Shown here: piece after piece, positions 1 to 7,678 of the stretch | Layout of the letters: each line of letters begins with the position of its first letter | Position numbering within the stretch: the stretch's first letter is position 1 | Origin: Oscillospiraceae bacterium | GTDB taxonomy: Bacteria > Bacillota > Clostridia > Saccharofermentanales > Saccharofermentanaceae | DNA: 64,000 nt | Assembly (NCBI GenBank): GCA_902787975.1 | Contig: CADAIP010000008.1 | Coordinates: forward strand, 18,229-82,228 | Reading direction: 5' to 3' | The notes under the pieces: model-generated | Database searches by the model: none | Told to the model about the DNA's origin: nothing | The model's input: the letters and a program-made list of their open reading frames with translations, nothing else | Made by a program: the position numbers and the translations under genes

Positions 1-269
1 ACACGGTCAATGCTTTCCTGTGACTGCTTATCTGACCTTACGAAAACATCGGCACATGTATCTCTTGCAACGATGGCTCTTCGCTGTGTCTCATATGTAT
101 CAGCAAAAGATCTCGGAGCATAGATGTCCTGGTTTGCAATAGATCCGACTTCATAGTCGTAGCTTACAGGCAGTGATCCGTAGAAAACCAGGAATACGAT
201 AGTAAGCGCAGCAAGCGCTAAAGTTATTATCTGATGGACCTTGGGTTTTAGAGACTTTGGATTACTCAT
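1..269 (-). CDS. pgpH: PgpH-type 7TM-HD membrane protein, N-terminal part
   Basis: This gene runs off the left edge; only the first 89 codons are present. The start ATG (267-269) lies 3 bases after the phoH stop and is preceded by AAAGGTG, which supports it. The translated N-terminus has a short basic stretch, one hydrophobic segment at about residues 12-30, and then the extracellular start typical of the YqfF/PgpH family (YEVGSIANQDIYAPRSF, about residues 41-57). In that family an extracellular domain is followed by seven membrane helices and a cytoplasmic HD domain that hydrolyses cyclic di-AMP. The catalytic part lies outside the window, so activity cannot be checked. The phoH-pgpH order is common in Bacillota and supports the call. 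Confidence 0.85.
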   Translation of the reverse strand, partial: MSNPKSLKPKVHQIITLALAALTIVFLVFYGSLPVSYDYEVGSIANQDIYAPRSFADTYETQRRAIVARDTCADVFVRSDKQSQESIDR

Positions 270-272
270 AAA

Positions 273-1205
273 TCACCTTTGTTTAGCATTCTCATATGCT
301 CTTACAATCCTTGCAACAAGGCTGTTCCTGACAATATCAGAGTCATTGAGACTCACTATCTTTATACCTTCCACACCGTCTAATACGTTAATGGCATCCT
401 TAAGACCGTTCTCAACACCCTTGGGGAGATCGATCTGCGTAAAGTCACCGCATACACATGCCCTGCAGTTTACACCGAGACGTGTAAGAAACATCTTCAT
501 CTGTTCGGGAGTCGTATTCTGCGCTTCATCAAGAAGGACAAAGCAGTCATCAAGGTTTCTTCCTCTCATAAATGCCAGAGGAGATACTTCGATAACACCC
601 TTGTCGTAATAACGCTCAAACATTTCCTGGCCTAAGAGCGCCGAAAGAGCATCATAGATAGGACGCATGTAAGGATTTACCTTCTCTTCAATGTCACCGG
701 GCAAAAAGCCAAGGCGCTCACCTGCTTCGATCGCAGGTCTTGTCAGGATGATTCTTGATACTTCCCTTGCTTTCAAAGCCTTAACAGCCATTGCCACGCC
801 AAGGAAAGTCTTACCCGTTCCTGCAGGACCGCAGCATATAACGAGTTCAGACTGCTTTAATGAATCAACATAAAGTCTCTGGCCCAAAGTTCTGGGCTTG
901 ATAGCTCTTCCGGAAGGCGTCATATAAAATACTTCATCTGACGTTTTCAGGAATTCTTCAAGCCTGCCGTCCTTGGCTATATTCATAAGGTAATCAATAT
1001 CAGTACCGTCGATCTCAGAATCGTTTGAAAGCTTATCCAGTGCCATAAAAGCATCTTTTGCCATCAGCACGTCTTTTGTATCACCCGAGATAATGAATCC
1101 GTTGCCGTCATGCTCTATTGAGACATCAAAAGACTCTGCAACTCTTTTGGCGTAAACACCTGCAGTATGTGCTGAATTTCTAAGCTGTTCGATTCTTTCT
1201 TCCAA
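273..1205 (-). CDS. phoH: PhoH-family ATPase
   Basis: This is a 310-residue PhoH-like protein. An N-terminal KH-like region (about 20-60) is followed by a P-loop NTPase domain with Walker A GPAGTGKT (about 125-132) and a Walker B-type segment CFVLLDEAQN (about 221-230). The family is linked to RNA metabolism and ribosome maturation, and in Bacillota it commonly neighbours pgpH and ybeY. The start codon is TTG at 1203-1205, placed 7 bases after AGGAG; no in-frame ATG fits as well. A 52-base gap separates it from the upstream rluD-like gene and contains a candidate promoter, so it may be transcribed both with and without the upstream genes. The biochemical role of PhoH itself is poorly defined. 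Confidence 0.93.
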   Translation of the reverse strand: MEERIEQLRNSAHTAGVYAKRVAESFDVSIEHDGNGFIISGDTKDVLMAKDAFMALDKLSNDSEIDGTDIDYLMNIAKDGRLEEFLKTSDEVFYMTPSGRAIKPRTLGQRLYVDSLKQSELVICCGPAGTGKTFLGVAMAVKALKAREVSRIILTRPAIEAGERLGFLPGDIEEKVNPYMRPIYDALSALLGQEMFERYYDKGVIEVSPLAFMRGRNLDDCFVLLDEAQNTTPEQMKMFLTRLGVNCRACVCGDFTQIDLPKGVENGLKDAINVLDGVEGIKIVSLNDSDIVRNSLVARIVRAYENAKQR

Positions 1206-1225
1206 GTGAGATCTCCTATAAAAGA

Positions 1226-1254
1226 ATTATTATGCTAAATAACTTTATCGTCAA
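1226..1254 (-). promoter_or_regulatory. Candidate sigma-A promoter for phoH-pgpH
   Basis: TTGACG (1249-1254) and AATAAT (1226-1231) are separated by 17 bases on the minus strand in the gap between the rluD-like gene and phoH. The -35 matches 5 of 6 consensus positions and the -10 matches 4. The predicted transcript would begin about 10-15 bases upstream of the phoH start, close to the AGGAG site. This is a by-eye proposal. Confidence 0.35.
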
Positions 1255-1257
1255 CAA

Positions 1258-2172
1258 TCAGCCCTTAAAACTGTTGATGACCGCCTGATAGTAATCAGGA
1301 AGGTCGCATTCAAAATGCATCGTCTCTCCCGTTCTCGGATGAACGAACGTGATCGCCTGGCTGTGAAGAGCCTGACCTGCAAGTCCGTAGTTCTTTCTCC
1401 TTGAAGCATAAACAGGATCACCTACTACCGGATGTCCGATATATGCCATATGTACTCTGATCTGATGGGTCCTTCCCGTCTCAAGAATGAGCTTAAGATC
1501 TGTAATCTCGCCAAATCTCTCGAGTACTTCGAAATGCGTAACCGCAGCCTTACCATCCTTATTTACAGCCATCTTGCGTCTGTCAGAGGTGGATCTTCCA
1601 ATCGGAGCATCAACCATACCCTTGTCCTCTTTTACGAAGCCGTAAACAAGGGCTCTGTATTCCCTGACGATCTCGTGTCTTGAGAGCATGTCGGCAAGTT
1701 TTAAATGCGTGAAATTATTTTTGCAGGCAAGCATAAGGCCTGAAGTATCCTTATCGATCCTGTGAACGATACCCGGTCTCAATACGCCGTTGATGTCTGA
1801 GAGATCTTCCTTGCAGTGAGCAAGAAGCGCATTAACAAGCGTTCCCTCGCTGTGGCCGGCCGCAGGATGAACGACCATTCCCTGAGGCTTGTTGATAACA
1901 AGAAGATCAGAATCTTCATAAACGATGTCCAAAGGAATATCCTGTGCAACAAATGATTCATCTTCCACGGGAGCAGGAATATCTGCTTCAACAACATCAC
2001 CTGAAGCAAGCTTTGTGCCTGCTTTTGTGATTACTTTACCGTTAACAGTGATCTTGCCGTCATCTATAAGGCGCTTGTAGAACGACCTGGAATATGTTGA
2101 ATCAAAAGACTCCGTAACAAAACTGTCGAGTCTTATTCCGTCCTGATTACATACCTTCGAATCAATCGGCAT
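1258..2172 (-). CDS. rluD: RluD-type 23S rRNA pseudouridine synthase
   Basis: This 304-residue protein has an N-terminal S4 RNA-binding domain (about 12-75) and a pseudouridine synthase domain. The catalytic motif HRIDKDTSGL (about 137-146) holds the nucleophilic aspartate. LETGRTHQIRVH (about 230-241) is the family's second signature. It isomerises uridines to pseudouridine in structured RNA, probably large-subunit rRNA. The start ATG at 2170-2172 overlaps the end of lspA by 11 bases, and the lspA-rluD pair is common in Bacillota. A second family member lies at 5426. The exact target uridines cannot be read from sequence, so the symbol denotes the subfamily. Confidence 0.92.
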   Translation of the reverse strand: MPIDSKVCNQDGIRLDSFVTESFDSTYSRSFYKRLIDDGKITVNGKVITKAGTKLASGDVVEADIPAPVEDESFVAQDIPLDIVYEDSDLLVINKPQGMVVHPAAGHSEGTLVNALLAHCKEDLSDINGVLRPGIVHRIDKDTSGLMLACKNNFTHLKLADMLSRHEIVREYRALVYGFVKEDKGMVDAPIGRSTSDRRKMAVNKDGKAAVTHFEVLERFGEITDLKLILETGRTHQIRVHMAYIGHPVVGDPVYASRRKNYGLAGQALHSQAITFVHPRTGETMHFECDLPDYYQAVINSFKG

Positions 2173-2761
2173 TATTCTTTTCCTTTTCCTGTTCAGGATC
2201 TAATATGATCTCGTTCTTCTTGTTCTTAAACAGAACATTCCAGAACTTCTCGAAGTATCTCGATTTGAAAATGATGATGAAGATAAGAAGCACCGTTCCG
2301 CAAACTGCGCAAATATCAGCGAAGTTAAAGATCGGGAATGTAAAATCACCAAAGTCAAATCTTAAATAGTCAATAACATATCTGAGACGTATTCTGTCGA
2401 TGAGGTTGCCTACGGCACCTGAGAACAACAGACAGAAAGCAAGTGATATCATCTGCATGGATCTTCTTGCGGCAATAAACATAAGCATCAAGATGACCAC
2501 TCCGAGCACAAGGGATACTCCTGAAAGGAAATAAATGCCCCAGGACTTATCGGCAAACATAGAGAACGCACTGCCCGGATTCTCCGCATAGTGAAGAGAG
2601 AAGAAATTCTCAATGATGAAAACCTGACCATAAGGCTTTATCTCATTTACGGTCATAACCTTAAAGAGCTGGTCGGCAGTGATCAGTATGATTGAAAGAA
2701 AAGCATAGAGAACGCAAACCTCATAACCCTTTGCAGATCTCTTATCAAAAAAATTATTCAT
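2162..2761 (-). CDS. lspA: Lipoprotein signal peptidase (signal peptidase II)
   Basis: LspA is a membrane aspartyl protease that cuts the signal peptide from lipidated prolipoproteins. The protein has four hydrophobic segments, and both catalytic aspartate motifs are visible: GNLIDRIR and FNFADICAVCG. The start taken is the ATG at 2759-2761 (199 residues), which overlaps the ymdB stop by 8 bases. An upstream in-frame start at 2878 would add 39 residues with no family match. Even so, the N-terminus is about 15 residues longer than usual and the C-terminus carries a charged tail. The window encodes several lipobox proteins that would be substrates (for example near 51.3, 54.8, 58.4 and 60.2 kb). 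Confidence 0.93.
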   Translation of the reverse strand: MNNFFDKRSAKGYEVCVLYAFLSIILITADQLFKVMTVNEIKPYGQVFIIENFFSLHYAENPGSAFSMFADKSWGIYFLSGVSLVLGVVILMLMFIAARRSMQMISLAFCLLFSGAVGNLIDRIRLRYVIDYLRFDFGDFTFPIFNFADICAVCGTVLLIFIIIFKSRYFEKFWNVLFKNKKNEIILDPEQEKEKNNAD

Positions 2762-3536
2762 ATTCGCAGAACCGTTTAATCCCGGTACACCTTCCGTTTT
2801 TATCAGTCTCAAAGATAATACCACATACAAAGCCGGGACCATCGGCCGGTTCGTACTTTGCAGGCAGTTTATAAGCAAGTCTTCTTATCGAAGACTCGAT
2901 AGTCATTCCAAGAATGGATTCCTTTGCCCCGCTCATGCCACAGTCAGTGATATATCCGGTTCCGCCTGGAAGGATAGTCTCATCTGCAGTCTGAACATGG
3001 GTATGAGTACCGGCAACACAGGATACTCTTCCGTCAAGATAATAACCCATCGCACACTTCTCGGATGTTGCATCACAATGGAAATCAAGAAAGACCGATG
3101 TGCATTTCTCGACATTCTTAAGCCTGTCGACTATTCTGTCGGCACATGAGAACGGATTATCGGGAAGCACATTGGCATAGACCTGACCTAAAAGATTGAA
3201 CACGCCAAGTTTTTCGCCGTTCTTCTCAAAAACACAGAAATCATTTCCGGGCCATGCAGGACTGAAGTTGGCAGGTCTTGCAACGTTTTTGACCTTTGAT
3301 ATCTGGCTTAGGAAATCCCTGTTCGAAAATGTGTGATTGCCCATCGTGAAAAGATCTGCTCCGGAATTTTCGAGCTCCCTCAGTATATTGATCGAAGCAC
3401 CAAGACCGTGAACACTGTTCTCGGCATTGACAATACAACAGTCTATTTGGTTATCCCTAAGGAATCCGGGCATTACGGTTTTGAAAGCACGACGGCCGGC
3501 GCCGCCGACTATATCGCCAACAAAGCAGACTCTCAA
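2754..3536 (-). CDS. ymdB: YmdB-family metallophosphoesterase
   Basis: This 260-residue protein belongs to the YmdB (TIGR00282) calcineurin-like phosphoesterase family. Family members hydrolyse 2',3'-cyclic nucleotides and in Bacillus influence biofilm and motility decisions. Metal-binding motifs are visible: FVGDIVG near the N-terminus, NAENS, GNHTF, DFHCDATSEK and GTHTHVQT. The start is TTG at 3534-3536, behind GGGGG; the upstream in-frame context has a stop, and MRVCFVGDIVGG matches how the family begins. In Bacillus ymdB lies just downstream of the RNase Y gene, and here too rny is the upstream neighbour, but separated by a terminator and a promoter. Confidence 0.93.
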   Translation of the reverse strand: MRVCFVGDIVGGAGRRAFKTVMPGFLRDNQIDCCIVNAENSVHGLGASINILRELENSGADLFTMGNHTFSNRDFLSQISKVKNVARPANFSPAWPGNDFCVFEKNGEKLGVFNLLGQVYANVLPDNPFSCADRIVDRLKNVEKCTSVFLDFHCDATSEKCAMGYYLDGRVSCVAGTHTHVQTADETILPGGTGYITDCGMSGAKESILGMTIESSIRRLAYKLPAKYEPADGPGFVCGIIFETDKNGRCTGIKRFCEYE

Positions 3537-3567
3537 AGCAATACCCCCATTCTTTTTATTCTTTCAA

Positions 3568-3595
3568 AGTATAGCAAATAAAACCATTTCGTTAA
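3568..3595 (-). promoter_or_regulatory. Candidate promoter for ymdB-lspA-rluD
   Basis: On the minus strand, TTAACG (3590-3595) and TATACT (3568-3573) lie 16 bases apart, downstream of the rny terminator and about 32 bases before the TTG start of ymdB. The -10 is near consensus and the -35 is weak. Confidence 0.4.
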
Positions 3596-3642
3596 AGATT
3601 AAAGAAAAATAGCACTCTGTTCATACGAATGACCGGGCAAAC

Positions 3643-3678
3643 AAAAAGGACCCCAAGCCGTAATGGCTTAAGGTCCTT
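3643..3678 (-). terminator. Intrinsic terminator after rny
   Basis: AAGGACC (3646-3652) pairs with GGTCCTT (3672-3678), with an inner AAGCC/GGCTT pairing. Read on the minus strand, the hairpin is followed by CCTTTTTGTTTG. It closes the rny transcription unit. Confidence 0.85.
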
Positions 3679-3739
3679 GATTTGTTTTGATCGATGATAC
3701 TAACGTGTTAAATAAATATATATAAAAAGCGATAAATAA

Positions 3740-5305
3740 TTATTTAGCAACGTCAGTTGCCCTCGTCTCTCTGATGACATTCACTTTGATCTGTCCGGGA
3801 TAATCGAGTTCATCCTCAATCTTCTTGCAGATATCACGAGCTTTAAGAGTCATTTCGTCATCTGATACCTTATCAGGTGAAACTATAACACGAATCTCAC
3901 GGCCTGCCTGGATGGCGAAGCTCTTCTCGACGCCTTCGAAGCTTGTAGCAATCTCCTCAAGCTTCTCGATTCTCTTGATGTACGTCTCGAGATTCTCTCT
4001 TCTTGCTCCGGGCCTTGCAGCTGAAATAGCATCTGCTGCTGCGACCAGTACAGCTTCTGCAGTCTGGGGCTCAACATCACCGTGATGCGCCTCGATGCAG
4101 TTAATAACAGCGGGACTTTCATGATACTTCTTCGCGATCTCGACACCAAGCTGGATATGTGTTCCTTCCTGTTCGAAATCCACTGCCTTACCGATATCAT
4201 GCAAAAGGCCACCGCGCCTTGCAAGATTACTGTCAAGTCCGAGTTCGTCCGCCATCATTGCAGCGATCCATGAAACTTCTATAGAGTGCTGCAGTACGTT
4301 CTGTCCGTACGATGTGCGGTAACGAAGACGGCCAAGAAGCTTGATAACTTCCGGATGCAGGTTCATAACACCTGTATCAAATGCTGCCTTCTCACCCTCG
4401 GATTTAATAGTCTGATTGAGTTCCTTCCTTGCCTTGCCGGCCATCTCTTCGATTCTGGCCGGATGGATTCTTCCGTCTGCAACAAGTCTTTCGATCGTAA
4501 GTCTTGCGATCTCTCTTCTGATGGGATCGAACGATGAAAGTACGATTGCTTCAGGAGTATCGTCGATAATAAGATCGACTCCCGTGATAGTCTCGATTGC
4601 TCTGATATTACGTCCTTCACGACCGATGATTCTACCCTTCATCTCGTCGTTAGGAAGATTTACAACCGATACAGTGACTTCAGAAACGTAGTCGGATGCA
4701 TAACGCTGAATTGCATTTACGATAATGTCTTTTGCAACCTTATCGGCATCCTGCTTAGTCTTCTCTTCCATCTGCTTGAGCATTAAGGCCATATCGTGAG
4801 TATATTCACGCTTTGCTTCATCAAGCACTAAGCTTCTGGCATCTGCGATCGTAAGTCCTGAGACCTTTTCAAGTTCAGTCTTCTTACGCTGCTCGTAATC
4901 CTTTGCCCTGGCCTCGAGTTCAGCAATATTCTGCTGACGCTTCTCGATTTCCTCCTGCTTGCGTTCACAATTAGCTTCAATACGATTGATATTTTCTTCT
5001 TTCTGCTCGAGCTTATTGCGTTCCTTTGCAAGTTCCTGTTTTTTCTCTCTGGCTTCACGCTCTAATTCAGAACGTACGCGAGATACTTCTTCCTTCGCCT
5101 GCAAAAGCAAATCACGCTTGTTGTTCTCTGCTTCTTTCTGTGCATTTGCGAGAAGCACATTGCTTTCCTCCTTAGATTTGGCAATATCCTCCTCAAGCCT
5201 CTTTTGTTCACCGGAAATTCCCGATTTAAAATAAGCTGCTGTAATTACAATACCCAGAATAAGTCCAACAACGCCCGCAATTATGTAAAACAATACCTGT
5301 GGCAC
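3740..5305 (-). CDS. rny: Ribonuclease Y
   Basis: RNase Y is the membrane-anchored endoribonuclease that starts mRNA decay in many Bacillota. The order is classic: one N-terminal membrane helix (about 5-25), a long charged coiled coil (about 30-190), a KH domain with [15 protein letters not shown] (about 220-234), and an HD domain with LLHDIGKA and EAHHGD. An in-frame TTG at 5321-5323 begins a sequence that itself contains GGAGGTGA. That is the ribosome binding site, so the GTG at 5303-5305, 8 bases after it, is the better start (521 residues). The longer form would be 527 residues. A consensus promoter and a terminator frame the gene, so it is monocistronic. Confidence 0.95.
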   Translation of the reverse strand: MPQVLFYIIAGVVGLILGIVITAAYFKSGISGEQKRLEEDIAKSKEESNVLLANAQKEAENNKRDLLLQAKEEVSRVRSELEREAREKKQELAKERNKLEQKEENINRIEANCERKQEEIEKRQQNIAELEARAKDYEQRKKTELEKVSGLTIADARSLVLDEAKREYTHDMALMLKQMEEKTKQDADKVAKDIIVNAIQRYASDYVSEVTVSVVNLPNDEMKGRIIGREGRNIRAIETITGVDLIIDDTPEAIVLSSFDPIRREIARLTIERLVADGRIHPARIEEMAGKARKELNQTIKSEGEKAAFDTGVMNLHPEVIKLLGRLRYRTSYGQNVLQHSIEVSWIAAMMADELGLDSNLARRGGLLHDIGKAVDFEQEGTHIQLGVEIAKKYHESPAVINCIEAHHGDVEPQTAEAVLVAAADAISAARPGARRENLETYIKRIEKLEEIATSFEGVEKSFAIQAGREIRVIVSPDKVSDDEMTLKARDICKKIEDELDYPGQIKVNVIRETRATDVAK

Positions 5306-5376
5306 GTTGGTACTCACCTCCAAAGTTTATTTAGTTGTCAAAGATCGTTAAGAATGGCTCTGACAAGCCATTAAGT

Positions 5377-5405
5377 ATTGTAGAAATAAAACACCTATCT
5401 GTCAA
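5377..5405 (-). promoter_or_regulatory. Consensus sigma-A promoter of rny
   Basis: TTGACA (5400-5405), a 17-base spacer and TACAAT (5377-5382) form a near-perfect sigma-A promoter on the minus strand. The predicted start of transcription is near 5370, giving a leader of about 65 bases before the GTG start of rny. It lies back to back with the proposed start region of the plus-strand gene at 5426. Confidence 0.85.
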
Positions 5406-5413
5406 TAATTTGT

Positions 5414-5425
5414 TAGAATGTAACA
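5414..5425 (+). promoter_or_regulatory. Possible -10 element of a leaderless transcript
   Basis: TAGAAT at 5414-5419 lies 6 bases before the ATG at 5426, so transcription from it would begin at or next to the start codon. There is no ribosome binding site before this ATG. No convincing -35 was found. Confidence 0.35.
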
Positions 5426-6322
5426 ATGAGAATAGAGTATTTTGTTCAAAGTGAATATAACGGATGCGAAATTCAGCAGATCATGAGGCGCGAATTCAAT
5501 ATGAGCACCACATGGATCAAGCGCGTAAAATTATACGGGACCGTTGATCTCAATGGCATTCATGCCAAAGTTAAGGAACATGTTAAGACCGGCGACCTTC
5601 TTCTTTTCGAATACGAGGACAACTCCGGAAAGCTGACTCCGCCTGATAATGTCAGCATCCTCTATGAGACTGAGTCCTATGCAGTCGTCAATAAGCCTGC
5701 CGGAATGGTAACCCATCCTTCGCATGGTCACCTGGATGATTCGCTTCTTACGAGCCTCTCGAAAAACACGCTCCATCCCGTCATGCGTCTGGACAGGGAA
5801 ACTTCAGGTCTACTTATAGTCGCAAAAGACGGATATGCCCACAACATGCTCGTTACGGGCGCTGAAATAAAGAAAAGCTATCTGGCGCTTTGCTACGGAA
5901 GATTCGAACCTGAATCAGGAACAATGGCCTTCCCTATCGCAAGACGCGCCGATTCAGTCATGATCAGAGACTGCGTACCTGACGGCAAACCTTCGGTCAC
6001 ACACTATAAAACAATCGAATACTTTGAGAACGCCGGCATTTCACTGGTCGAATTCAAGCTTGAAACCGGACGGTGCCATCAGATAAGGACCCATTGCTGT
6101 CATGTCGGTCACCCTCTTCTTGGTGACGGCTTATACGGACCGCTCTCAGATGACAATCCCAACGAAGCACTTAAAGAGCTTGCTTCAATATACGATGAAA
6201 AGATCGGAAGAGTCGCGCTTCATGCGTACAAGATCGAATATAAAGATCCATTTGACCTTGAAGATAAAGTATTTGAAGCAGAAATCCCACAAGATATGCA
6301 AAGAGTGATATCGTCATGTTAG
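5426..6322 (+). CDS. RluA-family pseudouridine synthase
   Basis: This 298-residue protein has a divergent S4 domain at the N-terminus (about 1-60) and a catalytic domain containing HPVMRLDRETSGLLIVAK, where the aspartate of RLDRETSG is the nucleophile, and FKLETGRCHQIRTH. It should modify uridines in rRNA or tRNA; the target is unknown. Its first residues match the usual family start, so the ATG at 5426 is kept although no ribosome binding site precedes it. It is divergent from rny. The next gene begins 47 bases downstream. It is a paralogue of the protein encoded at 1258-2172 but not a recent duplicate. Confidence 0.9.
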   Translation: MRIEYFVQSEYNGCEIQQIMRREFNMSTTWIKRVKLYGTVDLNGIHAKVKEHVKTGDLLLFEYEDNSGKLTPPDNVSILYETESYAVVNKPAGMVTHPSHGHLDDSLLTSLSKNTLHPVMRLDRETSGLLIVAKDGYAHNMLVTGAEIKKSYLALCYGRFEPESGTMAFPIARRADSVMIRDCVPDGKPSVTHYKTIEYFENAGISLVEFKLETGRCHQIRTHCCHVGHPLLGDGLYGPLSDDNPNEALKELASIYDEKIGRVALHAYKIEYKDPFDLEDKVFEAEIPQDMQRVISSC

Positions 6323-6369
6323 AATACTCAAAGAAATAAGGCACTTGCCTATATGGAGAGGGAAAGATA

Positions 6370-6963
6370 ATGGATAACAATAACAATCAGCCTTTAGTTC
6401 AGCCGGTACAGCAGCCTCAGATCCCGCCTGTTGATCCCCAGATGGGTCAGCCGGTACAGCAGCCTGTACAACAGCCGGTTTACCAGCCGCTGCAGCCTGA
6501 TCCTAATCAGCCTGCTTATATGTATCAGCCGCCTTACCAGCCACAGACCCAGTATGTTCAGGGCAATAATGCTACGCTCGGAATCCAGCAGGCTGATATT
6601 TATACTCCTGCAGAACAGTCTGAGAGAAGAAAGAAGGCTAATATCCTTTGTATCATATCCCTGGTCTGCCAGTTTGCACCTGAAGTCCTTGCCGGTATAT
6701 TTTCCGGAATCGTTGAAAGCATCGATGACCTGTCATCCAACAGTTCACTTGAACCGCTCACTTATCTTTCATCAACGATCGTTTTCGCAACCTATGTCGC
6801 TTCATGGGTATTGATGATCATTGCCAGAGTTAAGTATAAGGAAAGCAAGTTCGCCAAGGTTCTCATGTGGGTTTATATCGGTATTCTTGCTGCAAGCGTC
6901 ATCGCTATAATCCTTGTAATCGCTATGTGCGCTTACATGCTTAAGGACTGTCAGGGTTTCTGA
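6370..6963 (+). CDS. Gln/Pro-rich membrane protein of unknown function
   Basis: No family is recognised. The first 65 or so residues are low complexity, built from short QPVQQPV-like units rich in glutamine, proline and tyrosine. A charged joint (about 80-92) leads into three predicted membrane helices (about 93-115, 133-157 and 167-190). The layout of a disordered Q/P/V-rich tail plus a small membrane domain recurs in the proteins at 48074, 49607 and 57605, but this one has no zinc ribbon. It lies 5 bases upstream of the Lgt-like gene, so the two are probably co-transcribed. The ribosome binding site GGAGAGGGAAAG lies slightly far from the ATG. Confidence 0.75.
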   Translation: MDNNNNQPLVQPVQQPQIPPVDPQMGQPVQQPVQQPVYQPLQPDPNQPAYMYQPPYQPQTQYVQGNNATLGIQQADIYTPAEQSERRKKANILCIISLVCQFAPEVLAGIFSGIVESIDDLSSNSSLEPLTYLSSTIVFATYVASWVLMIIARVKYKESKFAKVLMWVYIGILAASVIAIILVIAMCAYMLKDCQGF

Positions 6964-6968
6964 TCTTA

Positions 6969-7673
6969 ATGCAGATAATCATTCCCGAGTTTTCCCGGTC
7001 GCCTTATGCCTTGATCGTAATGCTCTCAGTTGCGATCGGTTACGCGGCAGCCATATTCCGCATGCGGAAATCCGGAGTTAATAAGCCGACGATCTTCTAT
7101 ACAAGCCTTCTTTCCTTCGTCTGTACAATGGCAGGTTCTTTTATGCTTGCCTTTAAGATAACGTCTGAAGGTATCGGTATTGGATTCTCAGGTCTGGGCG
7201 CTGCTGTCGGCATGGTAACCGGCGTGATGATCTCTGGACTCATCATCAGAGACAAACCCGATATCGTCATGACTTCATTTGTCGTGTCTGCACCTCTGAT
7301 GTATGGACTTGCAAAGATCGGATGCTTTCTTGCCGGATGCTGTCACGGGAAAGAGTACTACGGTCCATTCGCAGTAGTTTACAGCAACGAACATGCAGGA
7401 TCCTACTTCCCCATACAGCTTGTTGATATGGTCATATTCATTCTGCTCCATGTTTTCGCTTTGCTGATAACAAATAAGATGAAGAACAAAGTCCGTGCCA
7501 TATACATCATTCTCGGAGTAATGATACCTATAAGATTTGCGCTTGAATACACCCGCTACTATCACGACGGATCACTTGTAGCACCTGGACAGGTTACTAT
7601 ACTGATCGCAGGCACGCTGGGCATACTGATGATATTTATCTGGAAGAAGATACTTAAGATCTCTTATAACTGA
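6969..7673 (+). CDS. Prolipoprotein diacylglyceryl transferase-like membrane protein
   Basis: This 234-residue protein has about seven hydrophobic segments. The segment GLAKIGCFLAGCCHGKEY resembles the core of Lgt-like proteins (PF01790), where GCFLAGCCYG is common in divergent Clostridial members, and EYTRYYHDGSL near the C-terminus fits the same fold. True Lgt transfers a diacylglyceryl group to the lipobox cysteine. This copy is shorter and divergent, so it may be a paralogue with another substrate. It follows the Q/P-rich gene after 5 bases and converges on recN, with only 5 bases between the two stop codons and no visible terminator. Confidence 0.7.
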   Translation: MQIIIPEFSRSPYALIVMLSVAIGYAAAIFRMRKSGVNKPTIFYTSLLSFVCTMAGSFMLAFKITSEGIGIGFSGLGAAVGMVTGVMISGLIIRDKPDIVMTSFVVSAPLMYGLAKIGCFLAGCCHGKEYYGPFAVVYSNEHAGSYFPIQLVDMVIFILLHVFALLITNKMKNKVRAIYIILGVMIPIRFALEYTRYYHDGSLVAPGQVTILIAGTLGILMIFIWKKILKISYN

Positions 7674-7678
7674 TCCGT

